The notes under the pieces were generated by a model, which was given only the letters and a program-made list of their open reading frames with translations, made no database searches and was not told the origin of the DNA. Positions 1-8,437 of a stretch of DNA of 45,755 bases are shown piece by piece. Where the stretch lies: assembly GCA_022788105.1 (NCBI GenBank), contig JALEVZ010000048.1:1-45755 (forward strand), given 5' to 3'. Made by a program: the position numbers and the translations under genes. The stretch's first letter is position 1. Every line of letters starts with the position of its first letter. Source of the DNA: Prevotella sp. (GTDB lineage: Bacteria > Bacteroidota > Bacteroidia > Bacteroidales > Bacteroidaceae).

Positions 1-79
1 CCGTGTTAGGTAAAAAGATTGACAATAAATCACTTGCGTTGATTTTGCCCTTACTGGGCGCACTTTTTATAATTACGCC

Positions 80-136
80 AAAATACCCTGGGCGTTGCCC
101 TGGGCTTTGAGATTACTGGGATTTCTGCCCGCCATT
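80..136. repeat. REP-like imperfect palindromic sequence next to a Y1 transposase gene
   Basis: ataccctgggcgttgccctgggctttgagattactgggatttctgcccgcc contains short GGGC..GCCC hairpins, downstream of the transposase gene on its strand. Confidence 0.4.
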
Positions 137-322
137 AATAGCGACAATTTTCGGAAGCAATACATCAAACGAAATATCCCCACGCATAAACAAATTATAC
201 ACATAACCGCGACCAACAACACGCATAACCGCAAACGATGGACATGCCGCAACTGCCATGCTGACACTTACAATCAACCAACAGCCCGCCATTGATGCCT
301 ACACCACGTGCCGACGCAAACA

Positions 323-781
323 CTAATCCCGAAACACATACCTTTCATCATACTCCACATTGTACAACCTCAGGAAGTTTCGATATTCATCTGCGAACGA
401 CAACTTCTTGTGATGCTCCTGCTGCCCATTGATGTACTGCACCGTTTTCTCCACCACCGACTGGCTTACGGAGAAAGCGCCATAGCCGCTTTGCCATGCA
501 AACAGATTGTAGTGTCGCTGGTCCACCGACTTCATCCATCGGCTGCTATTGCGCTTCACTTCTTCCGCCACATGAGCTATTGAGACGTCTCTTGACAGCA
601 TAAAGAGCATGTGTACATGGTCGCACGTACCGCCCACCCTTATCACGCTGCACCCTGTAGTGTTGACAAGTTGTCCGACATAAGAGTGCAGGCGTTCCAG
701 GTCTTCGGTCCTGACTTGCGGGCTCGTGGTCTTTATATGGAAAATCAGGTGTATGTATATTTTACACAACGACTGTGCCAT
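323..781 (-). CDS. IS200/REP-associated Y1-type transposase (single-domain HUH)
   Basis: 152 aa; HUH-type motif CDHVHMLF and downstream catalytic-Tyr context (VQYINGQQEHH) typical of Y1_Tnp. Confidence 0.85.
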   Translation of the reverse strand: MAQSLCKIYIHLIFHIKTTSPQVRTEDLERLHSYVGQLVNTTGCSVIRVGGTCDHVHMLFMLSRDVSIAHVAEEVKRNSSRWMKSVDQRHYNLFAWQSGYGAFSVSQSVVEKTVQYINGQQEHHKKLSFADEYRNFLRLYNVEYDERYVFRD

Positions 782-786
782 ACGTC

Positions 787-3075
787 CTATTTCTTCTTTC
801 GTCCGCCTTTATTGCCCTTCTTGCCTTTGGCGGCGGCGTCGGGGGCGGGGGTGTCGGGACGCGACTTGGCGGGGGTATTGCTACCCACGATGGTGAAGTC
901 GAGCTGTCGCTTCTCTATGTTGGCGTGTGCCACCATGATGCGAATGGGGTCGCCGAGCTGGTAGCGGTTGTGGCGGCGGCGTCCGACGAGGCAGTAGTTG
1001 CGCTCGTCGAAGTCGTAGTAGTCGTCGTCGAGGTCGCGCATGGGCACCATGCCCTCGCAGTGGTTTTCGTCTATCTCGCAGTATATGCCAAACGACTGTA
1101 TGCCAGAGATGTGTGCGTCAAACTCTTCTCCCACGTGGTCGCCCATAAACTCCACCATCTTGTACTTTATGGAGTCGCGCTCGGCGTTGGCTGCCACCTG
1201 TTCCATGTCGCTACAGTGCTCGCACAACTCTTCGTAGTGGTCTTTGTTTGCGGAGCGTCCGCCCTGCTGGTAGCGCGTTATGAGGCGGTGGACCATGGTG
1301 TCGGGGTAGCGTCGGATGGGCGATGTGAAGTGTGTGTAGTAGTCAAATGCCAGTCCGAAGTGGCCTATGTTGTGTATGGAATATTTTGCTTTCATCATGG
1401 CGCGCAGTGCCACGAGCTGTATGACGTTGCCCTCTGGCTTGCCTTCGCAGGAGTCCATGAGCTTGTTGAGGGCACGTGCTGTGGCGCCTTTGGTGCCTTC
1501 GGTCTTCATCTTGTAGCCGAACTTCACTACAAACTCGCGCAGCGTCTCGAGCTTCTGCGGGTCGGGGTTGTCGTGTACGCGGTATGGCAGCGTCTTCGCT
1601 GTCTTGCCTTTCTTCACCTTGCCCACACTCTCTGCCACGGTGCGGTTGGCGAGCAGCATGAACTCTTCGATGAGTTTGTTGGCGTCTTTCGAGCGTTTGA
1701 AATAGCAGCGGGTGGGGTGTCCCTGCTCGTCGATGTCGAAGCGCAGCTCTTCGCGGTCGAACTTCACCGCGCCGTTTTTGAACCTCTGTTCGCGCAGCTT
1801 CTTGGCGAGGCGGTCGAGCTGTATGAGCATGTCGGCGTTGTCGCCGCGGTAGCCTCCCTTGCCGGGTGCTGGTGCGGGCTGTCCTGTGCCGTCTACCACG
1901 CCGTTTTGTTCGAGCAGTTCCTGCACCTCTTCGTAGGCGTAGCGGCGGTTGGAGCGTATGATGGCGTGTACTATGCGGTAGGAGCGCACGTTGGCGTCTT
2001 CGTCGAGGTTGAACACCACGCTGAACGTTAGTTTGTCTTCGTCGGGTCGCAGTGAGCACACGAAGTTGCAGAGTCGCTCTGGCAGCATGGGTATGGTGCG
2101 GTCGACGAGGTAGATGCTGGTTGCGCGCTTCACTGCCTCGCGGTCTATGATGGAGCCTTCCTTCACGTAGTGGCTGACGTCGGCGATGTGTACGCCCACC
2201 TCCCACAGTCCGTTGTCGAGGCGCTTGATAGATAGTGCGTCGTCAAAGTCTTTGGCGTCGTGTGGGTCGATGGTGCATGTGAAGGTCTGTCTGAAGTCTT
2301 CGCGCTCGGCTTCGTCGGCAGGTGTTATCTCGCCCGTTATCTTCTCTGCCGCCTCTTCCACGGCTTTAGGATATTTGTATGGCAGTCCGTACTGCGCGAG
2401 TATGGTGTTCATCTCCACGTTGTTGTCGCCGGTGGGTCCGAGCACGTCTACGACTTCGCCCATGATGTTTTTATGTTCGGCGTCGGGCCACTGTGTGATT
2501 TTCACCACTGCCTTGTCGCCGGTCTTGCCGCCTTTCAGCCGTTTCTTGGGTATGATGATGTCGCTGGTGTAGAGCGAGCCTGGTGTGACGAGGAACGCGA
2601 AGTCTTTCTCCACACGCAGCTTGCCGACGAACGTGTCTTTAGCGTGTTCTATCACTTCTATGACCTGTGCCTCCTTTATGTGGTTTTGGCGGCGTGCCAT
2701 GACCGACACCTTCACGCGGTCACCGCTGAGCGCCGACATGGAGTTGCGCTCTGCCACGAAGAGCGGTGTGGAGCCGTCGTCGGGCAGGAAGGTGTTTTTG
2801 CCGTTGGTTTTGCGCTGGAATCGGCCTTCCATGACCTGTCCGTTGGTGTTCAGACGGTAGGAGTTGTCGCTCACCTTTGATAGGAAGTCGTCCCACGCCA
2901 TCTCCTCCATGAGGTCGATGGCGAGCATCTTCAGCGGGTGTGTGTCGAGGTGTAGTGTGCGGAATATGTCCTTGAATGTGGCGGGACGGTCGCCACGTTG
3001 TGTAAAAAACTGTACGAGCATCTCTCCCACTTGTTTCTTTCCGAGGCGCTTGCCTGCTTTCTTTCCTTTTGCCAT
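787..3075 (-). CDS. rnr: ribonuclease R
   Basis: 762 aa; RNB motifs (TIDPHDAKDFDDALS, HIADVSHYV, HFGLAFDYYTHFTSPIRRYPD), S1 domain, Lys-rich tail. Confidence 0.95.
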   Translation of the reverse strand: MAKGKKAGKRLGKKQVGEMLVQFFTQRGDRPATFKDIFRTLHLDTHPLKMLAIDLMEEMAWDDFLSKVSDNSYRLNTNGQVMEGRFQRKTNGKNTFLPDDGSTPLFVAERNSMSALSGDRVKVSVMARRQNHIKEAQVIEVIEHAKDTFVGKLRVEKDFAFLVTPGSLYTSDIIIPKKRLKGGKTGDKAVVKITQWPDAEHKNIMGEVVDVLGPTGDNNVEMNTILAQYGLPYKYPKAVEEAAEKITGEITPADEAEREDFRQTFTCTIDPHDAKDFDDALSIKRLDNGLWEVGVHIADVSHYVKEGSIIDREAVKRATSIYLVDRTIPMLPERLCNFVCSLRPDEDKLTFSVVFNLDEDANVRSYRIVHAIIRSNRRYAYEEVQELLEQNGVVDGTGQPAPAPGKGGYRGDNADMLIQLDRLAKKLREQRFKNGAVKFDREELRFDIDEQGHPTRCYFKRSKDANKLIEEFMLLANRTVAESVGKVKKGKTAKTLPYRVHDNPDPQKLETLREFVVKFGYKMKTEGTKGATARALNKLMDSCEGKPEGNVIQLVALRAMMKAKYSIHNIGHFGLAFDYYTHFTSPIRRYPDTMVHRLITRYQQGGRSANKDHYEELCEHCSDMEQVAANAERDSIKYKMVEFMGDHVGEEFDAHISGIQSFGIYCEIDENHCEGMVPMRDLDDDYYDFDERNYCLVGRRRHNRYQLGDPIRIMVAHANIEKRQLDFTIVGSNTPAKSRPDTPAPDAAAKGKKGNKGGRKKK

Positions 3076-3321
3076 AGCGGTATGTTTGTTGTGTTAGTGA
3101 CGTTTGTTGTGGGGGCGTGGAGGGTGTGGGGCACGCCTTTTCTGCCGATTGTCTGCAAAGGGCAACAATCTATTTGCAAATAAACGAAATTTTTCTGACA
3201 TTATGACGGTTGTAGCGTGTTTTTAACGTAAAATTAAGTCATAAGCCATATTATAGGCGTGTTTAGTGACGTGGCGACACTTTTCCGCCCGAACAACTGC
3301 CACTATGTGAATAAAAAACCG

Positions 3322-3329
3322 TAACTTTG
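3322..3329 (+). promoter_or_regulatory. Bacteroidetes -7 box (TAACTTTG) upstream of the CDF transporter gene
   Basis: matches TAnnTTTG; about 85 bp upstream of ATG 3414. Confidence 0.55.
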
Positions 3330-3413
3330 CAGTTTAGACGCCTGTCACCAACGCCACCCTACGACCGTGGCAGCGGCAGCGCGTCGCACTGACTTACAAC
3401 ACGTTCTAAGCTT

Positions 3414-4385
3414 ATGGACAAGAACAAGATGGCTAACGTCACTGCCGCCAACGACCCCGACACACAGCGGCAGCGCACAATTTATCGCGTCACGCTGAAG
3501 GGAAGCATCATCAATGTGGTGCTGCTCGTGGTAAAATTTGTGGCGGGAATCGTAGGCGGATCGGCAGCCATGATAGCCGATGCCGTACACTCGCTGTCCG
3601 ACTTCATCACCGACGTGGTGGTGGTGGTGTTTGTGCGCCTCAGCAACAAACCCGAAGACCGCGACCACGACTACGGGCACGGCAAATATGAGACCCTCGC
3701 GACGGCTATCATAGGGCTGTCGCTGCTCTTCGTGGGAGCCATGATTTGCTTCCAGGGAGCAGAGAAGGTGGTGGAGACATGGCGTGGCACACCGCCACAG
3801 ATGCCTGGCGCCATAGCCCTCGTGGCGGCAATAGCGAGCATAGTGCTGAAGGAGTGGGCCTATCGCTTTACCGTGGCGGCAGGCCAGCGGCTCGGTTCAC
3901 AGGCGGTCGTGGCAAACGCGTGGCACCACCGTAGCGACGCCCTCTCGTCGATAGGCACCGCCATAGGCATCAGCGGCGCACTCGCGCTCGGCGACAACTG
4001 GACGGTGCTCGACCCCATTGCCGCCATCATCGTCAGCGTGTTCATCATACGCACGGCATGGCAGCTGCTGCGTAGCGCCCTCGGCGAGCTGCTCGAAGAG
4101 AGTCTGCCCGAGCAGACGGAGAGCGAGATTGAAGCCATCGCCACTGCCGAACCCGATGTCAGCGAGGTGCACCATCTGCGCACACGACGCATCGGCAGCC
4201 ACATAGCCATAGAGATGCACGTACGCATGCCTGGCAACACGTCGCTCTACGACGCCCACCTCCACGCCACAAACGTGGAACAGGCGCTGCGCCGACGCTT
4301 CGGACCGAGCACCTACATCAACCTGCATGTGGAGCCGCTGAAGGTGAACGGGGTGTATGTGAAGCCGTCAGACACTTCTCTTTAA
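3414..4385 (+). CDS. cation diffusion facilitator family transporter
   Basis: 323 aa; GGSAAMIADAVHSLSDF and HHRSDALSS motifs of CDF proteins, cytosolic C-terminal domain. Confidence 0.92.
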   Translation: MDKNKMANVTAANDPDTQRQRTIYRVTLKGSIINVVLLVVKFVAGIVGGSAAMIADAVHSLSDFITDVVVVVFVRLSNKPEDRDHDYGHGKYETLATAIIGLSLLFVGAMICFQGAEKVVETWRGTPPQMPGAIALVAAIASIVLKEWAYRFTVAAGQRLGSQAVVANAWHHRSDALSSIGTAIGISGALALGDNWTVLDPIAAIIVSVFIIRTAWQLLRSALGELLEESLPEQTESEIEAIATAEPDVSEVHHLRTRRIGSHIAIEMHVRMPGNTSLYDAHLHATNVEQALRRRFGPSTYINLHVEPLKVNGVYVKPSDTSL

Positions 4386-4397
4386 AACGACGAACTT

Positions 4398-5396
4398 ATG
4401 ACCAAGATATTAGTAACAGGAGCCAGTGGCTTCATAGGCAGTTTCATAGTGGAAGAGGCACTGCGCCGCGACATGGAGGTATGGGCGGCGGTGCGCCCCA
4501 CCAGTTCGCGCCGCTATCTGCAAGACGAGCGCATACACTTCATCGAACTCGACTTCGCGTCGCAGCAACGGCTCACCGACCAGCTGCGCGGACATGAGTT
4601 CGACTATGTGGTACACGCCGCCGGCGCAACGAAATGTCTACACCGCGACGACTTCTTCCGTACCAACACCCTCGGCACGCAACACCTCGTGGAGGCGCTG
4701 CTCACACTGCACATGCCGCTGAAGAGGTTTGTGTTCATCAGTTCGCTGAGCGTGTTCGGAGCCATACACGAAGATCAACCATACACCGACATCACCGAAC
4801 ACGACACGCCGCAGCCCAACACGGCATACGGCGAGAGCAAGCTGAAGGCGGAACAATATCTCGACTCCATCGGCAACGACTTCCCGTACATCATACTGCG
4901 ACCCTCAGGCGTCTACGGACCCCGTGAGCGCGACTACTTCCTCATGGCGCAGAGCATAGCGCGACATGTCGACTTCGCGGTGGGATATAAGCAGCAAGAC
5001 ATCACGTTTGTATATGTCGAAGACGTAGTGCAGGCAGTATTCCTCGCGCTGGACCACGGCATGAGCGGCCGCAAATACTTCCTTACCGACGGCGGAGTGT
5101 ACCAGTCGACGGAGTTCAGCGACCTGCTACGCCGCGCGCTCGGCAACCCGTGGATGGTGCGCATAAAGGCGCCGATATGGGTGTTGCGCGTCGTCACCGC
5201 CCTCAGCGAACGTCTGGCACACGTCACCGGACGCATAACGGCACTCAACAACGACAAATACAACATACTGCGCCAACGCAACTGGCGCTGCGACATAGAA
5301 CCGGCGATGGACGAGCTGGGCTATCACCCACACTTCGACCTGAAGCGTGGCGTCGACATCACGGTGAAGTGGTATAAAGAGAACAAGTGGCTGTAG
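4398..5396 (+). CDS. NAD-dependent epimerase/dehydratase (extended SDR)
   Basis: 332 aa; N-terminal TGASGFIG Rossmann motif, YGESKLKAE catalytic YxxxK. Confidence 0.92.
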   Translation: MTKILVTGASGFIGSFIVEEALRRDMEVWAAVRPTSSRRYLQDERIHFIELDFASQQRLTDQLRGHEFDYVVHAAGATKCLHRDDFFRTNTLGTQHLVEALLTLHMPLKRFVFISSLSVFGAIHEDQPYTDITEHDTPQPNTAYGESKLKAEQYLDSIGNDFPYIILRPSGVYGPRERDYFLMAQSIARHVDFAVGYKQQDITFVYVEDVVQAVFLALDHGMSGRKYFLTDGGVYQSTEFSDLLRRALGNPWMVRIKAPIWVLRVVTALSERLAHVTGRITALNNDKYNILRQRNWRCDIEPAMDELGYHPHFDLKRGVDITVKWYKENKWL

Positions 5397-5560
5397 AAGC
5401 CACGGGCCTTGTGACACGGCATAAAAACGACGACATAACGACATTGCTCCGAAGACTTTTCGACAGACCAAAAGACTTCTGTAGCACAAGACATAACAAC
5501 AAGACAAAGCTCTGAAGACTTTTCAACAGACCGACGCTTCGGAAGCACAGGACAGAATAG

Positions 5561-6520
5561 ATGAAAGCGATAACCAATCTCTTCAAGATAGAGAAAAAGC
5601 CGCTCCGCGGACTGATGGCAATAGAGTGGCTCACCGTGGCATATCTCGTGTTTACACTCGTGATAGTGCTCTTTGCATATACAAGAGTGGAAAACCCCCA
5701 AGCCATGATTTGGGGACGTGTGCGCATAGCAGCCATGACGGCAGCACTGTGGGCAGCATATCGCATGGTGCCGTGTGGACTGACACGCGTGGTGAGAGTC
5801 ACCACACAGCTCGCGCTGCTCGCGTGGTGGTACCCCGACACCTACGAGATAAACCGCATGCTGCCAAACCTCGACCACGTGTTCGCAACATGGGAGCAGC
5901 AGTGGTTCGGATGCCAGCCAGCACTCTACTTTGCAGCAGCACTGCCGTCACACCTCGTGAGCGAACTCATGAGCATGGGCTACGCATCATACTACCCCAT
6001 GATAGCCGTGGTGGTGTTCTACTACCTGTTCTGCCGCTACAACGAGTACGAACGTGCCGCCTTCGTGGTGCTCGCCACGTTCTTCATCTACTACGTGGTC
6101 TACATCTTCGTGCCCGTAGCAGGACCGACATTCTACTATAAGGCGGTGGGACTGCAAGAGATTGCTGCCGCACACTTCCCTGCCATAGGCAACTACTTCA
6201 ACACACACACCGACTGCATGCCCACGCCAGGCTACACCGACGGCGTGTTCTACCAGATGGTGGAGAGCGCCAAAGCGGCGGGCGAACGGCCCACAGCGGC
6301 GTTTCCAAGCTCCCACGTCGGCGTGGCGACACTTTGCATGCTGCTCGCATGGCACGCTCGTAGCCGCCGACTGACATTCGTCCTCGCACCGTTCTACTTC
6401 TTCCTCTGCCTCAGCACCGTCTACATACAGGCACACTACGTCATCGACGCCATAGCAGGACTCGTCAGCGGAGCCGCCCTCTACGCCCTCCTCATGTGGG
6501 CGACAAAGAGGAAATGGTAA
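5561..6520 (+). CDS. PAP2 superfamily membrane protein (possible phospho-lipid/sphingolipid head-group transferase)
   Basis: 319 aa; multiple TM segments; PAP2 signature AAFPSSHVGVA ... AHYVIDAIAG. Confidence 0.85.
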   Translation: MKAITNLFKIEKKPLRGLMAIEWLTVAYLVFTLVIVLFAYTRVENPQAMIWGRVRIAAMTAALWAAYRMVPCGLTRVVRVTTQLALLAWWYPDTYEINRMLPNLDHVFATWEQQWFGCQPALYFAAALPSHLVSELMSMGYASYYPMIAVVVFYYLFCRYNEYERAAFVVLATFFIYYVVYIFVPVAGPTFYYKAVGLQEIAAAHFPAIGNYFNTHTDCMPTPGYTDGVFYQMVESAKAAGERPTAAFPSSHVGVATLCMLLAWHARSRRLTFVLAPFYFFLCLSTVYIQAHYVIDAIAGLVSGAALYALLMWATKRKW

Positions 6521-6540
6521 GAAGGGGGGGCAAGACATAA

Positions 6541-6807
6541 AGCCCCTCTCCAACTCTCCCCGCCGGGGAGAGGGTGGTAAGCTTGAGGGAAGAAGTCCCT
6601 CTCCAACTCTCCCCGCTGGGGAGAGGGTTATTTCTTGGGGCGGCTAACGCCGCTGGTGATAGTGGGCTAGGGCGGCTGGCGTTGCCGGCCTTACTATATG
6701 TTCTAGATAATCTATGAGGCGGCATTAGCCGCCTGACTAGAAAACGAACTCCATCCCACTGGCATCAGCCCTACCCTCTCCCCAGCGGGGAGAGCTGGAG
6801 AGGGGCT
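6541..6807. repeat. Composite palindromic element, copy 1, with terminal inverted repeats
   Basis: left end agcccctctccaactctccccgccggggagaggg, right end ccctctccccagcggggagagctggagaggggct; internal ggcggctaacgccgc and ggcggcattagccgcc palindromes. Confidence 0.75.
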
Positions 6808-6836
6808 TTTTGCCCTTTAACAAAGTAGAGGGTGGT

Positions 6837-6986
6837 GAGCTTGAGGGAAGAGAGCTTGAGGGAAGAGAGCTTGAGGGAAGAGAACTTGAGGGAAGAGAAC
6901 TTGAGGGAAGAGAACTTGAGGGAAGAAAACTTGAGGGAAGAGAACTTGAGGGAAGAGAACTTGAGGGAAGAGAACTTGAGGGAATG
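6837..6986. repeat. 15-bp minisatellite (gaRcttgagggaaga), about 10 units
   Basis: direct reading; translates as LEGRE repeats on + and SSLPS on -. Confidence 0.95.
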
Positions 6987-7069
6987 AGGCTTCTCAAGAA
7001 GAAGTTTTACCTTTTTACCCTTTTACCTTTAAATGAATGATTTAACAACTAATAATAAAACTTGCTGCT

Positions 7070-7726
7070 ATGTGGAACAATGAATACTGGCCCCTGCTCA
7101 TACAGGCATATCTCGCCAAACCCGAAGGAATAAAGAGTCAATGGTCGCGCACCGCGGTAGACCTCGCCATGGAACTGCACCTGCGTCCGACAGACATAAC
7201 AGACAGACTGAAGACCATCGACGCCCACAACAGCGCCCCCGTAGAACGCCTGCTGCAACACTACAAGGCACATCCGCGACGGCTGCTACGCGACACCGAG
7301 CGGCTGCGTCACATGTCTGGCTTCGGCGACATGGCAGCCTTCTACGACGGCGTGAGCACCGCCACCCACAAGTTTGAGGCGCTGTACCGTCCCGTAGGCG
7401 GCACACCGTTTACGCCTGCCATGCTCACCATACTGCTCGACCTCTACTTCCGCCTCGTCCCCACCACGATGGTAGACTCCACTCCCGAGGTGCGCGACAT
7501 AGCGCAGCGCACAGGACTCACCGCCGACCAGGTGGTGGAGGCGTTGCACATCTTCCTCTTCATAGACCCCGCAGCACGCAAAGGCAGCGACGACGAGCTG
7601 GCAGCGTTTTCGCCACTCACGCCCCTCTGCAACGCCACATGGCACCGCCTCGACAACGGAAACCCCGCTATCGTGGCGCAGGAGGCCCGAAGATACTACG
7701 AGTACTACGTTGCTCCAGTGAAGTAG
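7070..7726 (+). CDS. conserved hypothetical protein, cytosolic, 218 aa
   Basis: open ORF with ATG after AT-rich leader, no signal peptide, plausible composition; family not recognised. Confidence 0.75.
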   Translation: MWNNEYWPLLIQAYLAKPEGIKSQWSRTAVDLAMELHLRPTDITDRLKTIDAHNSAPVERLLQHYKAHPRRLLRDTERLRHMSGFGDMAAFYDGVSTATHKFEALYRPVGGTPFTPAMLTILLDLYFRLVPTTMVDSTPEVRDIAQRTGLTADQVVEALHIFLFIDPAARKGSDDELAAFSPLTPLCNATWHRLDNGNPAIVAQEARRYYEYYVAPVK

Positions 7727-7732
7727 AGAAAA

Positions 7733-8030
7733 CGCGTCAGAGCGAAAAAGAAAGAGCAAAGAGAGGGTTTAAAGGAGAATGAAGAGGTGCGGGAAGGAGG
7801 AAGGAGCAGAGGAGAAGAGAGAAGAGAGAAAAGAGACGGAGAGCGAAAAAGACAGAAAGAAATAGAGACCCTGGATAAAACTAGAAGGCCTAGAAAACTA
7901 GAAGGCTTAGAAAACTAGAAGGCTTAGAAAAAATAGAAAAAATAGAAGAAACTAGAAGAACTATAAAACCTAGAAAAAACTAGAAGACCTAGAAAACTAG
8001 AAAACTAGAAAGAAAAAGAACTAGATAAGC
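7733..8030. repeat. Purine-biased low-complexity tract with repeated (a)aaactagaaggcttag units
   Basis: about 300 nt almost entirely A/G on + strand except recurring CTAG. Confidence 0.85.
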
Positions 8031-8165
8031 CAAAGGCTTAAAGAAGCCGCAAAGCGACCCGCTCCAAGAGAAAGCCACAGCAGGCGGACAAGCGGCGGCA
8101 ACTAATAAAAAACAGCGCTAACCGCTTTAAAAACAACTCCAAGCACTAAAGCAACAGCGCTAACA

Positions 8166-8208
8166 AAACAAAAAGGGAGGGTGTGTCAAAACACCCTCCT
8201 TTTGTTTT
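8166..8208. terminator. Rho-independent, probably bidirectional terminator between the convergent 7070 gene and susD
   Basis: aaaagggagggtgt-gtcaaa-acaccctcctttt hairpin with flanking A/T runs; one bulged G. Confidence 0.8.
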
Positions 8209-8218
8209 TATCTTAGAT

Positions 8219-8420
8219 ATCTGCTTCACTTAACACAGACACCTGCTTCGCTTGCCACAGACACCTGCTTCACTTAACACAGACACCTGCTTCGCTTACC
8301 ACAGACATCTGCTTCGCTTACCACAAGCACCTGCTTCGCTTACCACAAGCACCTGCTTCGCTTGAAAGCCCACCGCAGACGCCTGCCTGCTTGCGACAGA
8401 CGTCCGTTTGGCTTGTTACA
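8219..8420. repeat. 22-bp tandem repeat in the susD 3' flank, decaying toward the stop codon
   Basis: acctgcttcgcttaccacagac units at 8219, 8241, 8263, 8285, 8307, 8329, 8351, then degenerate copies. Confidence 0.9.
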
Positions 8421-8437
8421 GATATCCAGTCTGTTTA

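Noticed and set aside
775-2031. 418-aa ORF antisense to rnr
   Set aside because: Shadow ORF; Val/Ala/His-rich with no domain-like pattern, and the opposite strand is unmistakably RNase R
1343-2206. 287-aa Arg/His-rich ORF in another minus frame of rnr
   Set aside because: Overlaps rnr entirely and has an extreme Arg/His composition typical of a frameshifted GC-rich gene
6810-7040. 76-aa LEGRE-repeat protein
   Set aside because: Simply the translation of the 15-bp minisatellite; the repeat unit is a multiple of 3 so all frames stay open
8219-8420. 22-bp repeats considered as a CRISPR array
   Set aside because: Units are contiguous with no unique spacers and no cas genes are present
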